From Telmatactis stephensoni (taxonomy: Eukaryota; Cnidaria; Anthozoa; Actiniaria; Isophelliidae): a stretch of 64,000 nt of DNA. This document shows, one piece after another, positions 43,892 through 55,409 of the stretch; positions within the stretch are counted from its first letter, which is position 1, and each line of letters starts with the position of its first letter. Made by a program: the position numbers and the translations under genes. Below the pieces are notes generated by a model. The model ran no database searches, was not told the DNA's origin, and saw nothing but the letters and a program-made list of their open reading frames with translations. The stretch lies in contig JALIZF010001626.1 of NCBI GenBank assembly GCA_029948255.1, positions 124,001 to 188,000 on the forward strand, given 5' to 3'.

Positions 43892-46276
43892 TTAGTCACT
43901 TTCGTCACTGTCTTGTAGAGTTTTTTCCCATTTCTTAATTGCTTTAGCATGACTCTCAGCTGCCTTCATTGCAACCTCAATCAGGCTGGGCAACTGTTCT
44001 AATATTGAAGTCATCTTTGCTTTGTGGGTCGATGGCTTCTTCCTGAAATCAATAATTCAAATATCATCAAAAGATCATAATACTAAGAGCGAAATTCTAC
44101 ACAATGGCCCAATTCGCACTAGAGACGAACAAATTGTCTGGACGGACAAATTGCCCGTTAAAATTGGTTTGTCCTGCATGAATAAATTTTTAATTTAGGT
44201 GGGACTTTGGTCAACCTGTTTATCTTGACGAACAAAACAAAACAAATAAGACAATTTGTTCTTCTGAAAGTTTTTTTTTTGAGACGATTTGTTCGCCAGA
44301 CGATTTGTTTGTCTCTAGTGTGAATTCAGCCAATGTTCGTTTGCTTAATGTTATTCAAACAATGCAATTTGATAAATAAAATACAGAAGTCCTAGTTCTA
44401 GCTCATTGATCAATTGATGAATTAGCTATATACAGTCATCAAGTGGTCCTGCAGTATTGTATCAATCAATACTTGTATCAGTCAACAAGACAAACCTTTT
44501 GGGCTGAACAAGTGAAAAGTAATATATGTACTTTTTCATATTGTCATAAATGTGCCTTTTTTTAAAATATATTAACAGAAATGTCCAATTTGAGAGGCTT
44601 TTTTAAAAAAAAAGGCATTAGTGCAAAAGTGCATATATAACTTTTCACTTGTTTTGGTTTCTTTCACCATCTGCCGATTTAATTTTGTCCAGAACTGAGC
44701 TTGTTGTTGTTAAACCATCGACCCCGGCCAAGCTGCTGCTGCTTGGTCCAGCTTCAACACAAAAATGTTTGTCAAAAGCTTCTATATCATCAACTGCAGT
44801 GCATGAGCTCTCATCCCCAGAATCCTCTCCGTCCTCGGTCAAATCATCAGCTACAAATTCTTCTTCCAGGTCCGTCTTTGTTTGCTTAGGTCTTTTAAAG
44901 AAAAAATGAAAAATTAGTACTCCTGTAGTATAAGTATCAATGCTATTTTGCTATGGATTCTACTGCTCGACAGTATATAGTTTCTAAGGCCCTGATCATA
45001 TGAAACGGGCTGGCCATGTTGAGTGGGCTAGCTTAGTTTGCCGAGATCCCAGTTTGTCTATAAAACACACAAAATTTAGTCGTTGTGATTACATGGTAAA
45101 GGGCCAGTCTGCTTCATATAATCAGACCCTAAGTTAAGGTAGTTCGGGACCCTTGCTACTGCGCATCTCGCGCGCATTTGAGCACGCTTACTTTTATTAA
45201 GGAACATTCGCTTGTCCGTGGGAAGTCTGGGCACTAGCGAGTCAGCGATTGAAAACCGAAGAAATTTGTTTTTTTGGTAAAGAAAAATAGTATTTTATCG
45301 TCCGGATTCTGCAAACAAATTTATCAAAATATGTTGTGCACCGTGTAAAGTAGAAGAAAAAGCTTGAACTATAAAATTTAGCAAATATCATGAGTCGAAA
45401 AGGAGCAGAGAACAATGCTAAAATGGCTGATTTTTTGTGTTTGTTTTCAAAGATTTTTACCCTTTGTTCTTCTCTAAACAATTCGGTGACCCCCTTATTT
45501 TATGAATGATTTATGTTCACAATTTTATAAACTTTTCGTATAAAGAAAAAAAAAAGAATACTTCTATTGTTTCGATTTTGAGTAAATTTATCATTGTTCT
45601 GTCTGATCCTCCAAAAACGTGTATTCTAGAAGGCCATTTTTCACATATTATTGTTGATCTTTTGCTTCTTTGCAAATTGTTCGGCAACAGCTTAGTTCCA
45701 AGTGTTTTTCTGCATCCCAGGTTATCATTTTGTTTGCTTGCTAAACACATTTGGTTGTTCCAAAATTCTTATAATTTGACCGAATATTGCGAGGCCATTT
45801 TTGGTAAAAAGATCCCCAAACACCCCACATCTCCCCCCTCATATCTCAAGAGTGACCTCGGTGACCCCCCATTTTTATTTTACATTTTATTTCCTTCTAT
45901 GCCCCTCTTTCTTTGTAGGAATTTTGAAGGCAAGTTTATAGTAAAAATTCATGAATCCCGAACTACCTTAAACGTGAAATAAACTAATGAGTAAAATAAA
46001 ACAAAATAATCATATGCCATACCTTTTTGAGCCGAGTTTTCGCACATGCTCTACAGCTTTCTTGAACTTGGGACTACCAAACTCTCCAACATTTTGATAG
46101 AACTCGCCTAATTGCTTTCCCATAACCTCAAAGTTTCTTTTCAAAAATAACACAATTGCTTTATAATCTCTTTGGTATAGTTCTATGCCTGTTTGTATCA
46201 ACATTGCCTGTACAGGAGTAGAACGCAGTCGCTTAGGTGCTTTACTGGACATGTTGAGAGTGTCGTGGAGTTGCAT
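43892..46276 (-). CDS. three-exon gene, 215 aa, unknown function
   Basis: Exons 46023-46276, 44649-44891 and 43892-44042 join in phase to 216 codons including the stop. The N-terminal part is basic and helical (STPVQAMLIQTGIELYQR ... FLKRNFEVMGKQLGEFYQNV). The middle is acidic and Ser-rich (EDGEDSGDESS). The C-terminal part is helical, ending KTLQDSDESD. I do not recognise the family. Clean splice sites and an undisturbed frame across three exons support a real gene. Start at Met1 (46276) or Met9 (MSSKAPKRLR). Both introns are filled with MITEs. It lies 0.8 kb downstream of a decayed ParB-like gene on the same strand. Confidence 0.6.
44103..44334. repeat. MITE in intron 2, ~35-bp inverted ends
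   Basis: CACTAGAGACGAACAAATTG near the left end and CAATTTGTTC, then GATTTGTTTGTCTCTAGTGTG near the right end form inverted arms of about 35 bp around about 160 bp. Confidence 0.65.
44988..45132. repeat. small MITE in intron 1
   Basis: Left CTAAGGCCCTGATCATATGA and right TCATATAATCAGACCCTAAG are inverted, about 145 bp apart in total, with a further GGGCTGGCC/GGGCCAGTC pair inside. Confidence 0.65.
45138..45967. mobile_element. 830-bp TTAA-flanked non-autonomous element
   Basis: Inverted ends GGTAGTTCGGGA and TCCCGAACTACC, each directly flanked by TTAA (45134-45137 and 45968-45971). TTAA duplication is typical of piggyBac or Kolobok elements. It sits in intron 1 of the 215-aa gene and has no transposase; the ORF at 45506-45982 is incidental. 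Confidence 0.85.
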
Positions 46277-46423
46277 GCCGCATCATTGATGCACGTGCAT
46301 CTTTTGCACGTGCAACTCACACGTACGTTAATTAGCATCATACACTAGTGTGTTACTAGTAATAATCAACATTTTACGGATTTTGTTAATGATATAAAAA
46401 TTGGAGATAACAATTAAATGGCC

Positions 46424-46566
46424 TTCTGGATTCCAATATCTGAACTCCAAACTCTGGATTCTGGATTCCAATCATTAAGATGTCTGGATTCCGGATCCCA
46501 AAATTCAGATTCCGGATTCCAAAGTCATATTTTTCTTGGATTGTGGATTCCTGATTACCTTACACA
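46424..46566 (+). repeat. GGATTCCGGAT-rich element, copy 2
   Basis: Repeats of CTGGATTCC(GGAT) like those at 35.0 kb. It ends GATTACCTTACAC, the inverse of the start of copy 1 (GTAAGGTAATC), showing a shared terminal inverted motif. Confidence 0.6.
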
Positions 46567-46569
46567 GGG

Positions 46570-46715
46570 TGAAGTTCAAGTCCTTGCAGATTTCATAAAT
46601 TTATGAAGCCAGTTCAAGTCCTTGCAGATTTCAAACATTTATGAAGCCAGTCCAAGCACTTGCAGATTTCATAAATTTATGAAGCAGTTCAAGTCCTTGC
46701 AGATTTCAGATCCTT
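46570..46715 (+). repeat. ~47-bp tandem repeat, 3.5 copies
   Basis: AGTTCAAGTCCTTGCAGATT recurs with TTCATAAATTTATGAAGC between copies; the latter is a perfect palindrome in the first and third units. Confidence 0.8.
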
Positions 46716-47074
46716 TGGTCCTTCAGGCCACCAGATTTAAAAAGGTCTCCAACTTTTTGGAATTCAAAAACAACAAAAACTGATCGTTGCATTTTTGCAT
46801 ATGTATGTTATTAAATTATAGAGCTAGAGGATTTTAAATGACTATGGAAACAGCACCTCACAGTCAAGGCACAATTAAGATGGGAATTTCAAATGTTTTT
46901 ACTGATAGACATCACAGCACTGACATGGTCGCAGCACGGCACATCACGGCGAGTTTCACACTCATACAACTAAATCAACAGTCTGGCGATGAAGGACCGA
47001 GTACAGTGCCCGAGTTGAACAGGGCCAACTCTGCTAACTGTTGTCCCAAAAAGGCGTAACTCAATCACGAATTA
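46716..47074. other. no gene seen
   Basis: Contains a 73-codon plus-strand ORF (46838-47059) without recognisable content. Confidence 0.35.
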
Positions 47075-48330
47075 AAATTTTCACCTTCTTTGGTTTGGTA
47101 TACCTTTTTTTGGCAGGCTTTTTTCCATTGTGTTGTAGATTTGGGAGTCTTGTCTTTTTTGATGTCTTTCTCAGCTAAATGATAGAGCCACACCCTGCAG
47201 GAGTGGACTCTAGTCATATAATTCCTTTCAGTGCTGCCTGGGTTGTCGGAGTTATGTAGGGAGGCAAGGCGTCAAAGCTCTCCGTCTTTCAATGCACAGT
47301 CGTACAAGACTATCTGCACTTTTTTAAGTTCCACTGCATGAACTTCACTCACTTGGGAAACCTAAGGAAAACACATTAATGCTGGATTGATACAAACACA
47401 AATTCAGAGAAACCTTTAATTCTCAGGCTCAGGATTGGGTTAACCGACTATCGACAAACAATCGTATAAATAGCTGACCACTGCCAAAAACTGTCTAATT
47501 TACCTTAACAGACTTACCTTCTTGTAGGCAGCCTGACGGTGTCTTCCGCCTATCATGGTTATTCTTGCTCCCTTTAATACTGACTTTGATGGGATTTTCT
47601 CTTTGGGCAAGTTAACGATACCTAACCATGGCTGATGAGTTTTAGCTTGAGTCAGTTTCTCTGTGAGCTTCAAATCATTGACCTGGCATAGGTTGAGCTC
47701 CAGGTCAAGCCATATTTTTCATCTTCAAGAAGAAAGTTACCTGAAAGGCAAAAAGGAAAAAAAATAATATAAAATTGGGCGGTGGTTGGCTCTGAGGAGA
47801 TTGGAAAGAGGTGGGGCGGAGAAAAGATCAAAAAGGAAGGAAGGAAAGAATGGAGGGAAAGAAGAATGGAAGGAAGGAAGGAGGAAAGTAAGGTAGGGAC
47901 ACCCTGTATATGCATTTCTGACACTTTCTTCAGCATGATTCTCTTACCAAGATAGTGAGTGTCAATTTCTTGGTCTATATCACTTGGACAGAATTGTTTG
48001 CTTGGCGAGGGCAAATCAACATCATCGCCACCAGAACTTCGTTTTGCAGCAGTCCCTGGAGTGCTAGGCTTTGTTGTTGTCCTTGTTTCTTTGGCTGTCA
48101 CTGGAGTGTTAGGCTTCATTGTTGTCCTCGTTGCTTTGGTTGTCCCTGGGGTGCTAGGCTTCGTTTTCTTGGTCATAAATTTGTTTTGGAATTTGTTGGA
48201 GAAATCTTTAGCAGTCATTCGACTTCTAAGTCTATTGATTTCATTTTTTTTGTCATTAAAATTCATGATGGAGAATTTTACATTTCTCTTCCAATTAGTG
48301 GCAGAAGGAACCTTCAGAGAAATCTGAGAA
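47075..48330 (-). pseudogene. decayed ParB-like gene
   Basis: The minus strand shows exons near 47905-48330 (basic and Thr/Pro/Lys repeats: TKPSTPGTTKATRTT and variants, then LGKRIMLKKVSEMHIQ), 47520-47742 and 47075-47362. The second reads GNFLLEDEKYG, then after a one-base frame change LDLELNLCQVNDLK, then WLGIVNLPKE and the ParB-like core ITMIGGRHRQAAYKK. The third reads VQIVLYDCALKDGEL, an in-frame TGA, then RLASLHNSDNPGSTERNYMT. The GGRHRQAA motif and its place after a LELNL...DLK segment are typical of ParB/sulfiredoxin-like domains. The frameshift and stop indicate loss of function. Not a chromosome partition gene in this setting; the function is unknown to me. Confidence 0.55.
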
Positions 48331-48419
48331 GCAATAAGGCAAAAATGCTGAGAACGACACAAACTATTGATTACTGTGTATACATAAGACCACAAAGGCA
48401 ATCGTTCACACATTAATCA

Positions 48420-49620
48420 CTTATGTCCAAAAAGCTGCTGCCTTATCCTGTAAACAGCATCACTTTATCATTTTACACCCACAATTGAAAGTTTGAGGTG
48501 AAAGGCTTAAATCCTTAAGAGAAAGTTACAAGCAATTTAAGAGAGGTGGTCTGTAAATGCCACCGGAGTCGTGCAGAACAAGAAAAATCTAAATCGCTCA
48601 AATTTTGTCAGAATGTTGGTCATAGTGAACTATAACTGCTGTGCAAGTTTTAATTCGATCCGATGAATATTAAGAGAGAACGGCGCTGAAAACTATCTGT
48701 ATGGACCACTTCCGGTTTTTTCACTAGATTTCACCTTATCACAAAAACATCTAAAAAACTCAAAATTCCTTTCCTATTCCTCGGTAAACGATATACTATT
48801 GTATTAACGAGACGTTTCCGCTCATATGGAAGCAATTATTTACAATATTGCGTAAAATCAAAATATTTCAGCGATTTTTACATTATTTAATATAATTTCG
48901 AGCCATTTTTGAAGGCTTATGTTACGAGGGAAATATCTCCGTTGGTACATCGATTCACGCATCCAAACTCCTGCTGAGCAAAGAGTAATACTTTATCCTA
49001 GGATTCTGTCAAAAACAATTTTTGGGCACTCGGAGATACGAATTACTGACAGAGCGAAATGTAACCCTTACTAACCCACTAAAAATGACATCTTTAGCAG
49101 CAATCGGTCACGTTATACGCACACAGAAAAATTATTTGATCTTAAATTGCTTATAAATAAGCAAAACACTTAATTTAGTAAAATATAGACCTTTATCAAT
49201 ATTCTGAGGAAGAGTGAACAAGGTTCAGTAACATTTTGACATTTTCTTCAGATAATAATATAAAGTGCGTGTATTGTGTCGGCTCGGTTACTCTGTGATG
49301 TGGTGCTAGACTTGATCTTTTCACTACTTCGAGGTGTAGATTGGTTTTATAAAGTATATCAAAATGTAGTAGGTTTTCAAATACATCAAAAACACATTTC
49401 TACATTGCAGTATCCATTAAATTACAAAAGGACTTCTATTGACAGATGCGTTGTCCGATCGAGCAATTTCCGAAAAATGGTGACTCGTACACACTCAAGC
49501 GCACACATTGCATATTACTACCAGGTACCATTATTATCATTAGCCATAGTCAAAATGCTTTAAAAATCCTTATAGTGCCATGCTCCATTTAATGGTTTGT
49601 ATTCTTTCGAATTTTATTCT
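48420..49620. other. no gene seen; repeat-like intergenic
   Basis: AT-rich with phrases such as AAGAGAGAACGGCGCTGAAA and CCACTTCCGGTTTT that look like a dispersed repeat. No supported ORF. Confidence 0.35.
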
Positions 49621-49624
49621 ATTA

Positions 49625-49994
49625 GGTCCAAGTTCAGCTTTTGGCCACAGAATACCAGTAATGTGATTTTGTTGTTTCGACCCAAAAATCAATGGCAGTG
49701 GAAAGGATTCATCCTGATGAACAGTTTTTGGATGACACTATCCCTAAGGTGAAGGCATTCTTTGAGCATGGGATTCTCCCCGATTTGGCTGCCAAATTTT
49801 ACTCAAGTATACCAAAGCCAGATATAGTTAACCATGAACCAGACAGCTATTGTTACTGTGGTGAAGAGGAGCATGGTACCGTGAAGCACTATCCCATTCA
49901 TATGTATTGTTACAATGGAGTAATCAATTCTCTTGAAACGTTTTTCAGTGGCCTGGGTTCAAAGAAAAATGTGAGAAATAAAGAAAGAGAATAA
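49625..49994 (+). pseudogene. C-terminal fragment of a YqaJ-exonuclease/PHD-like protein
   Basis: After an acceptor-like CTATTAG the frame reads VQVQLLATEYQ, a TAA stop, then CDFVVSTQKSMAVERI, DEQFLDDTIPKVKAFF and HGILPDLAAKFYS. The first part matches the last strand and helix of YqaJ nucleases (compare IQSQMALTGTEWVDF at 21.5 kb). The second is the tail of the same family, followed by a PHD-like cluster (YCYCGEEEHGTVK). A remnant of another ISL2EU-type element. Truncated just before the retrotransposon at 50.06 kb. Confidence 0.6.
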
Positions 49995-50064
49995 CCAGTC
50001 CAGATACATATACCGATGTTATGGATGGCCATCTCTGGAAGACATGTCTAAACTTCAAAGGAAG

Positions 50065-53000
50065 GGATTTTGTAAACTTATATATAATATAATTTTTATA
50101 GCGCTTATTCAAGTCTGTTCTAAGTGCTAGGATTAAAAGGATATTAAAATAAATCTACAAACAAAAAGCTAATTTAAAAAGGTAAGTTTTGAGTTCAGTT
50201 TTGAAGGAAGATAAACTAGAAATTGATCTTATGGATGACGGCAATGAATTCCAAAGTTCAGGTCCAGCAACAGAAAAAGAGCGAAAACCATATGTTTTAA
50301 CTCGGTAGGGTCTTGAGGCCAACAACATCTCAGACGAAGAATGAAGGTTTCGAGTTGGTTTATATCTTGAAATCATGTCACTAACATAGGAAGGTGTCAG
50401 ACCATATAGCGATTTGAAGGTAAGGAGAAGAATCTTATATTTAATCCGTTCCTCAATAGGGAGCCAATGTAGATTAATAAGCACAGGTGTGATGTGGTGA
50501 TGCTTCCGTGATAAGGTAATAAGACGAGCAGCAGCATTTTGAACAGACTGGAGTTTTTGAAGTAAATTCTTGGGAAGTCCATGAAGAAGAGAGTTGCAAT
50601 GATCAAGTTTAGAAGTAATGAAAGCGTGGACAAGCATTTCTGTGGTTTTGAAGGAGATAAACTTGCGAATTCTTGCTATGTTACAGAGATGATAGAATGA
50701 GGTCTTGCAGATATTGTTAACATGAGGGATCATGGATAAGGTGGAATCAAAAATAACGCCAATATTTCTAGCTTGTGAAGATGGTTTAATTGAGTCGTTG
50801 CCAAAGTGAAGAACAGGAAGAGAACATTGTGGATTGTGCTTGGAAGAAAGAAGAAGAAATTCAGTTTTGTCTTTATTTAATTTAAGTTTGTTCAAAGTCA
50901 TCCAGTTATCAATTTCATTTAGGCAGACTTCAATTCTTTTCATAGCATTTCCAAGGGAATTATCATCATTACAGGAGAAAGGTAAGTATAATTGCTTGTC
51001 ATCAGCATAAAGATGGAAGGACATATTATGATTTCGAAGAATATCAGCCACTGGGGAGGTGTAGAGCAGATATAAAAATGGGCCAAGAACAGAACCTTGC
51101 AGTACTCCACAATCTAGATCAAGGGTGTCTGATGATGAGCCATTTATAGAAACAAACTGTGAACGATTGGAGAGATAGGATTGAACCATTGGAGAGCATT
51201 ACCACAAATACCAAATTTTGATTTAAGACGATTAAGCAGAATATGATGATCAACAGTGTCAAATGCAGCCGAGAAATCAAGCAGAAGCAAAGCAACACAG
51301 GAGCGGTTATCAATATCTAGTAAAATGTCATTCTGGACACGAAGCAGAGCAGTCTCGCAGCTATGTAATTGCTTATATGCAGATTGCATAGGTTCATGAA
51401 GATCATTTAAAGTTAGATATGCATTAAGTCCAGTAGCAACTACTTTTTCCACAATTTTAGAGACAGTCTTTAAATTAGAGATGGATCGATAATTTCTAAG
51501 GACTTCATAATTCAATGACGGCTTTTTGAGAAGAGGTTTTAACACACCAATTTTCAAAGAAGACGGGACACTCCCAGATTCAAGCGACAGGTTGACAATC
51601 TTGCAGATTATAGGTAGCAACGTACTAGAATTACTTAGAAGAAGGTTAGCAGGAAGTGGATCAAGACTGCAGGACTTGGATAACAATTTGCGTGAAATCT
51701 TTGATAGTTTATCCATTGATACAGGAGAGAAAGAATCCAGATGACAATCAAGTGTACATGAATCAAGGTAGGAATACGAATCAGGATCAGATGCAGAAAT
51801 GGGAAATTGACTTCTTATGTTACTAATTTTCTTTTTGAAAAAGTTAACAAATTTGTTTGCAAGAGCAAATGAAGATGTGCATGAAGGTAACTGTTTTTCA
51901 GGTGTTTTGTGGAGGAGATGATCAATAGAACGGAAGAGTGCATGACAGTCAGAACCAGCATCAGTAATCAGTTTAGAGTAGTAATCCATTTTAGCTTGAA
52001 AGATAAGTTTTTTGACTACATTACATTGATCCACATACAATTGACCATCAACCGTCAGCTTTGAATGACGCCAACGTCTTTCAAGATTACGTTGTTTAGT
52101 TTTATTGATTTTAATTTCCTCATTGAACCACGGAGCTCTAGGATGTTGAGTAACAGTCTTAATTCGAATAGGGGCATGTTTATCAAGAATCAAATTCAAA
52201 ACAGAGTCATAGTGATCACATAATTCTTTCAAATTAGAGGCGGGAGATTGACATAACGACGATTCAATAATATCACGATGAAAGGTGGCCATATCAATAG
52301 AACGAAGCTTACGATAGGAAACAGTACACGATGAAACAGGAGGCTTGTTGACAGACAATTTACAGTGAACAGAAGAGTGATCAGATAAAACAGGATCATG
52401 CACGAAAATATCTTTGACACAGACTTCGTCAGATCTAGTTATGACAAGGTCAAGTACGTGATTGTTTTTGTGCGTTGGAGTATTCAAATCAAGGACAGAT
52501 AAATTGAAACAATCTAATAAATCAAGGAATCCCATAGCATTTTTATCATTCTTATTTTCAACATGGAAGTTAAAATCGCCAGAAATAAGAAGTCTCCCAG
52601 AAGACGTGACTAAACGCTCCAAGAGAGAGGAGAAATCATCGAAGAATTGATTGTGTTAAGCCTTTTCTTGTCGACGGCGGACAATAAACGATAACAATAC
52701 GATAGTTGCAGGAACTCGAGTGAAGTAATAGTTCCATAAATTCAAAAGAAGCAAAGGTTGCAGATTTAAAATGTTTCAAGTTTCAAGTCTCTTTTATAGA
52801 TAACTCCAACACCACCACCAGTATGACCACTACGAGGAACATGTAAAAATAGATAACCAGAGGGGCAGACATCACAAATAACAAAGTCAGAATTAGCGTT
52901 TCCTTTTAACCAAGTCTCAGTTAACGCAAGAATATCAATATCCTTCTCTACAACATAATCTTTGATATGTAAAGTCTTGTTATTAATTGACCTAGCATTA

Positions 53001-53690
53001 AAAACACAGAAGTTTAACAAGTGATCTTGAGGTGTTATTTTAGAGTGAGCTGATGGAGATCTTGTAGAATGTGAAGATGACGGTTGAGAACAACAGCATT
53101 TACCACCATGTTTACCTCTGTAGCGGAAAATACCCAACTCCTTAAACTTGGTAAAACAGCCAAAACTTTGGTCATGTTTGAAAGAGTGATTACGGCGTAG
53201 ATCAAGTAATTCTGAACGGGTGTAAACATGATCAGTAGAGCGCGAAATTTGAATTTCTTGAGGAACAATGCGGCATATATGTTGACATGATACATTAAGG
53301 TCTCAATCATTTTCAGGACCAGGATTAGAGTGAATGTCCATAAAGATAGTAATATCCATTGGAGGATCATGTCCAGGAATGACAAGGGAGGTAAAGCCAT
53401 GCTTTGTCGATTTCAGAATAGGAACTTTAGATTTGAAGAAACCAGTGGACGAAAGGTGAAGTTTAAAGGCCAACGGACGAACATTCCAGATGAAATTAGG
53501 TACACTAAAAATCTTGAAAGTAGCCAGAAGTTGTAGGTTTGAATCCAAACATTGAAATGAAACATCCTCGTCAAAACAAGATGAATGAGAAGAAGGTAAA
53601 AAGACAAAAACAAACATAAATAGACGGATTAAGGAAATCGTGGCCGCCATCATAGGTGCCGGTAAAACAGAAAAACTTTCCACATTCACT
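50065..53690 (-). mobile_element. CR1/L2-like non-LTR retrotransposon, inactivated
   Basis: Minus-strand element with one long coding region broken by indels and stops. Order 5' to 3': leader peptide-like segment ending FMDIHSNPGPEND (53303-53689), a TGA, then a basic segment; AP endonuclease start (NFCVFNARSINNKT, LALTETWLKGN, GHTGGGVGVIYK) at 52766-53137; its end GRLLISGDFNFHVE and LSDHSSVH at 52400-52622; reverse transcriptase (LLLLDFSAAFDTVDHHILL, GVLQGSVLGPFLYLLY, LYADDKQLYL) spanning a frame change near 51190; and the C-terminal region (LDHCNSLLHGLP, VQNAAARLI, LHWLPIEERIKYK) to 50155. The 3' tail GAATAAGCGCTATAAAAAT then AT-rich repeats fits CR1/L2. No LTRs. Confidence 0.85.
50155..53137 (-). 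pseudogene. endonuclease-reverse transcriptase ORF of the CR1/L2 element
   Basis: Four open segments (52766-53137, 52630-52770, 51144-52622 and 50155-51189) cover endonuclease and RT in changing frames. Catalytic YADD is intact; the breaks are small indels near 52640, 52770 and 51190. An active copy would nick DNA and reverse-transcribe its own RNA at the target. Confidence 0.85.
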
Positions 53691-54111
53691 TGGAGTAATG
53701 CTTAACTGCAACTGGTTCCAGCCCTTCAAAAGACGATCTGATTATTCTGTTGGTGTTTTATATCTGGCCATTATAAATTTACCACAATCTGAACGGTTTA
53801 ACATGACGAGCCCAACCCCATTAATTTTGTTTTGCAAAGCTTCTGAAGCGTCATAAATCAACCGCAATATACATACTTTTGGTTGAATTGGTATCATAAG
53901 ATTGTCTATTATCTGTCATCAATACCATGATATACATCGATTGGTGTCATACGATACCAAAGATAGAGAAATAAATCGTTTCAGAATTGTTTATAATCTA
54001 TCATCAACCACAATTTTAATCTAGAAAGTTTACAAGGCCAATAACATACTGTTAAGTTCACTCAAGTTGACTCTTTTTTGTGGATTTTCACCAATACATG
54101 CCTTGACAATT
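53691..54111. other. no gene seen
   Basis: AT-rich flank of the retrotransposon; possible intronic sequence of the kinase remnant. Confidence 0.35.
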
Positions 54112-54249
54112 TTATTGGAACTTCTTTGACTGCCCCTGTCCTATTTTTTTCAATAACAAGTCTAACATATAACCTAATGAATAAATGTCACTAGCAGTAG
54201 TCGCTTTCTCTCCTTTACGAACCTCAGGAGCAAGGACGATACATGTTTT
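54112..54249 (-). pseudogene. protein kinase C-lobe remnant
   Basis: The minus frame reads TCIVLAPEVRKGEKATTASD then IYSLGYMLDLLLKK to a stop at 54112. APE plus S-D-x-Y-S-x-G is subdomains VIII-IX of a protein kinase. Only about 45 codons are visible; whether the exon at 54.8-55.1 kb belongs to it is unknown. Confidence 0.5.
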
Positions 54250-54297
54250 GGCGGGCTCTCGATTGTTGGTGCGCTTTTGGTTTTTGGCGGGCTTTCA

Positions 54298-54365
54298 GTT
54301 CTTGGTAAATAATTATTAACCTTAATTAATAATAATTATTAATTAATAATTATTAACGTTAACCT
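54298..54365. repeat. AT-rich perfect-palindrome-like stretch
   Basis: TTAATTAATAATAATTATTA followed by TTAATTAATAATTATTAACG, self-complementary. Possibly a microsatellite-like or cruciform-forming site. Confidence 0.45.
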
Positions 54366-55102
54366 TTGGTATCTTTTCGTGGCCAACTTGTCCTTTCTCG
54401 TTCAAACATTGAGTTTGGGCCTTGTTATCACAGCTTGCCGAATGATCTTGTTGCGATTGATTTTTATCATTATTTATGTCTTTAAGCTGAATCGCTCGAA
54501 CTGCCTTTTGTATTACTGGAGTTAAAATGTTTTTCAGCTGAAACAAATCTCTTCTGCAGAGCCCACCAATAACTGCAAAAGCAGTTCCTACATACACTTC
54601 TGTCACTCGAGCTTTGTTCCCTGGAGGAAAGAACCAAGATTCTGGTGCCTGATTGCCATTCTCTGTCAGTACATCGGCCAGTGGCACTTTCTTTATTTTG
54701 TCACTGAAAACTTTAAACAAATTCGTCAGAGCAAACTTTCTCGGCGTTACAAGGCAGGTCTCTAGGCTCAGTGCATACCATGTAGTATTTTTATCGAGTT
54801 TTGCAGAGAATACCTTGCGAAACATCAGAACTTACCAAGCACTTCGTACAAGATGACTCGGCACCGAGTGGGAACAGCTCCAAATACATTTCGAATCTGC
54901 CGTGCATGTAGCTCTTTCCCAAGTATGGTATAATCCTATAACTTGCTTTATGATGAAAAAGATATATTGTATGTCTTGACTGCTGACAGACAAAATACAA
55001 AAACATTGTGCCGCCATATTGGTTTTTACAAAATCCAATTAACACCAGCTCAACACCATCTCTATTCATGACTGACAGATTGGATGGACACCGCTGAGAC
55101 AA
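54343..55102 (-). CDS. hypothetical exons, possibly kinase-associated
   Basis: One exon-like block ends at 54832 with a good donor (TGCTTG|GTAAGTTC) and includes SYMHGRFEMYLELFP and PLGAESSCTKCL. A second open block (54343-54825) includes TWYALSLETCLVTPRKFALT and SWFFPPGNKARVTEVYVGTA, and then a Gln/Asn-rich tail. The composition looks coding, but I do not recognise either and could not join them. They lie on the same strand as, and upstream of, the kinase remnant at 54.1 kb. Confidence 0.35.
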
Positions 55103-55409
55103 AAATTTAGGGTATGGGGCTCCTCATGAAAAGAAAATATTATTTTAGTGGGAATCATACTGGCCCTTAAAAAGGAACCTTCTACTCTAACAGCTTTCCT
55201 TGATCCTGTAGTGGATGAGCTATTGGCACTATGGAAAGGGGTCTTCATCGAAGCACATAACTTCCCCAAAGAAGGTAGGGGGCTGCTCTTCTTAGACTTC
55301 CATACTATTTATATTTAACCAACTAACACATCCTAACTGTCTATTTTTTATTGTTTATATTAAAAGAAGTGTGAATAAAAAAACTTGAACTTGTATTATA
55401 CTATGTATT

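Noticed and set aside
45506..45982. 158-codon plus-strand ORF
   Set aside because: Lies inside the 830-bp TTAA element and has no recognisable domain; the element ends overlap it.
47955..48416. Plus-strand ORFs opposite the ParB-like gene
   Set aside because: They are antisense shadows of the Thr/Pro/Lys-repeat exon; splice sites and content support the minus strand.
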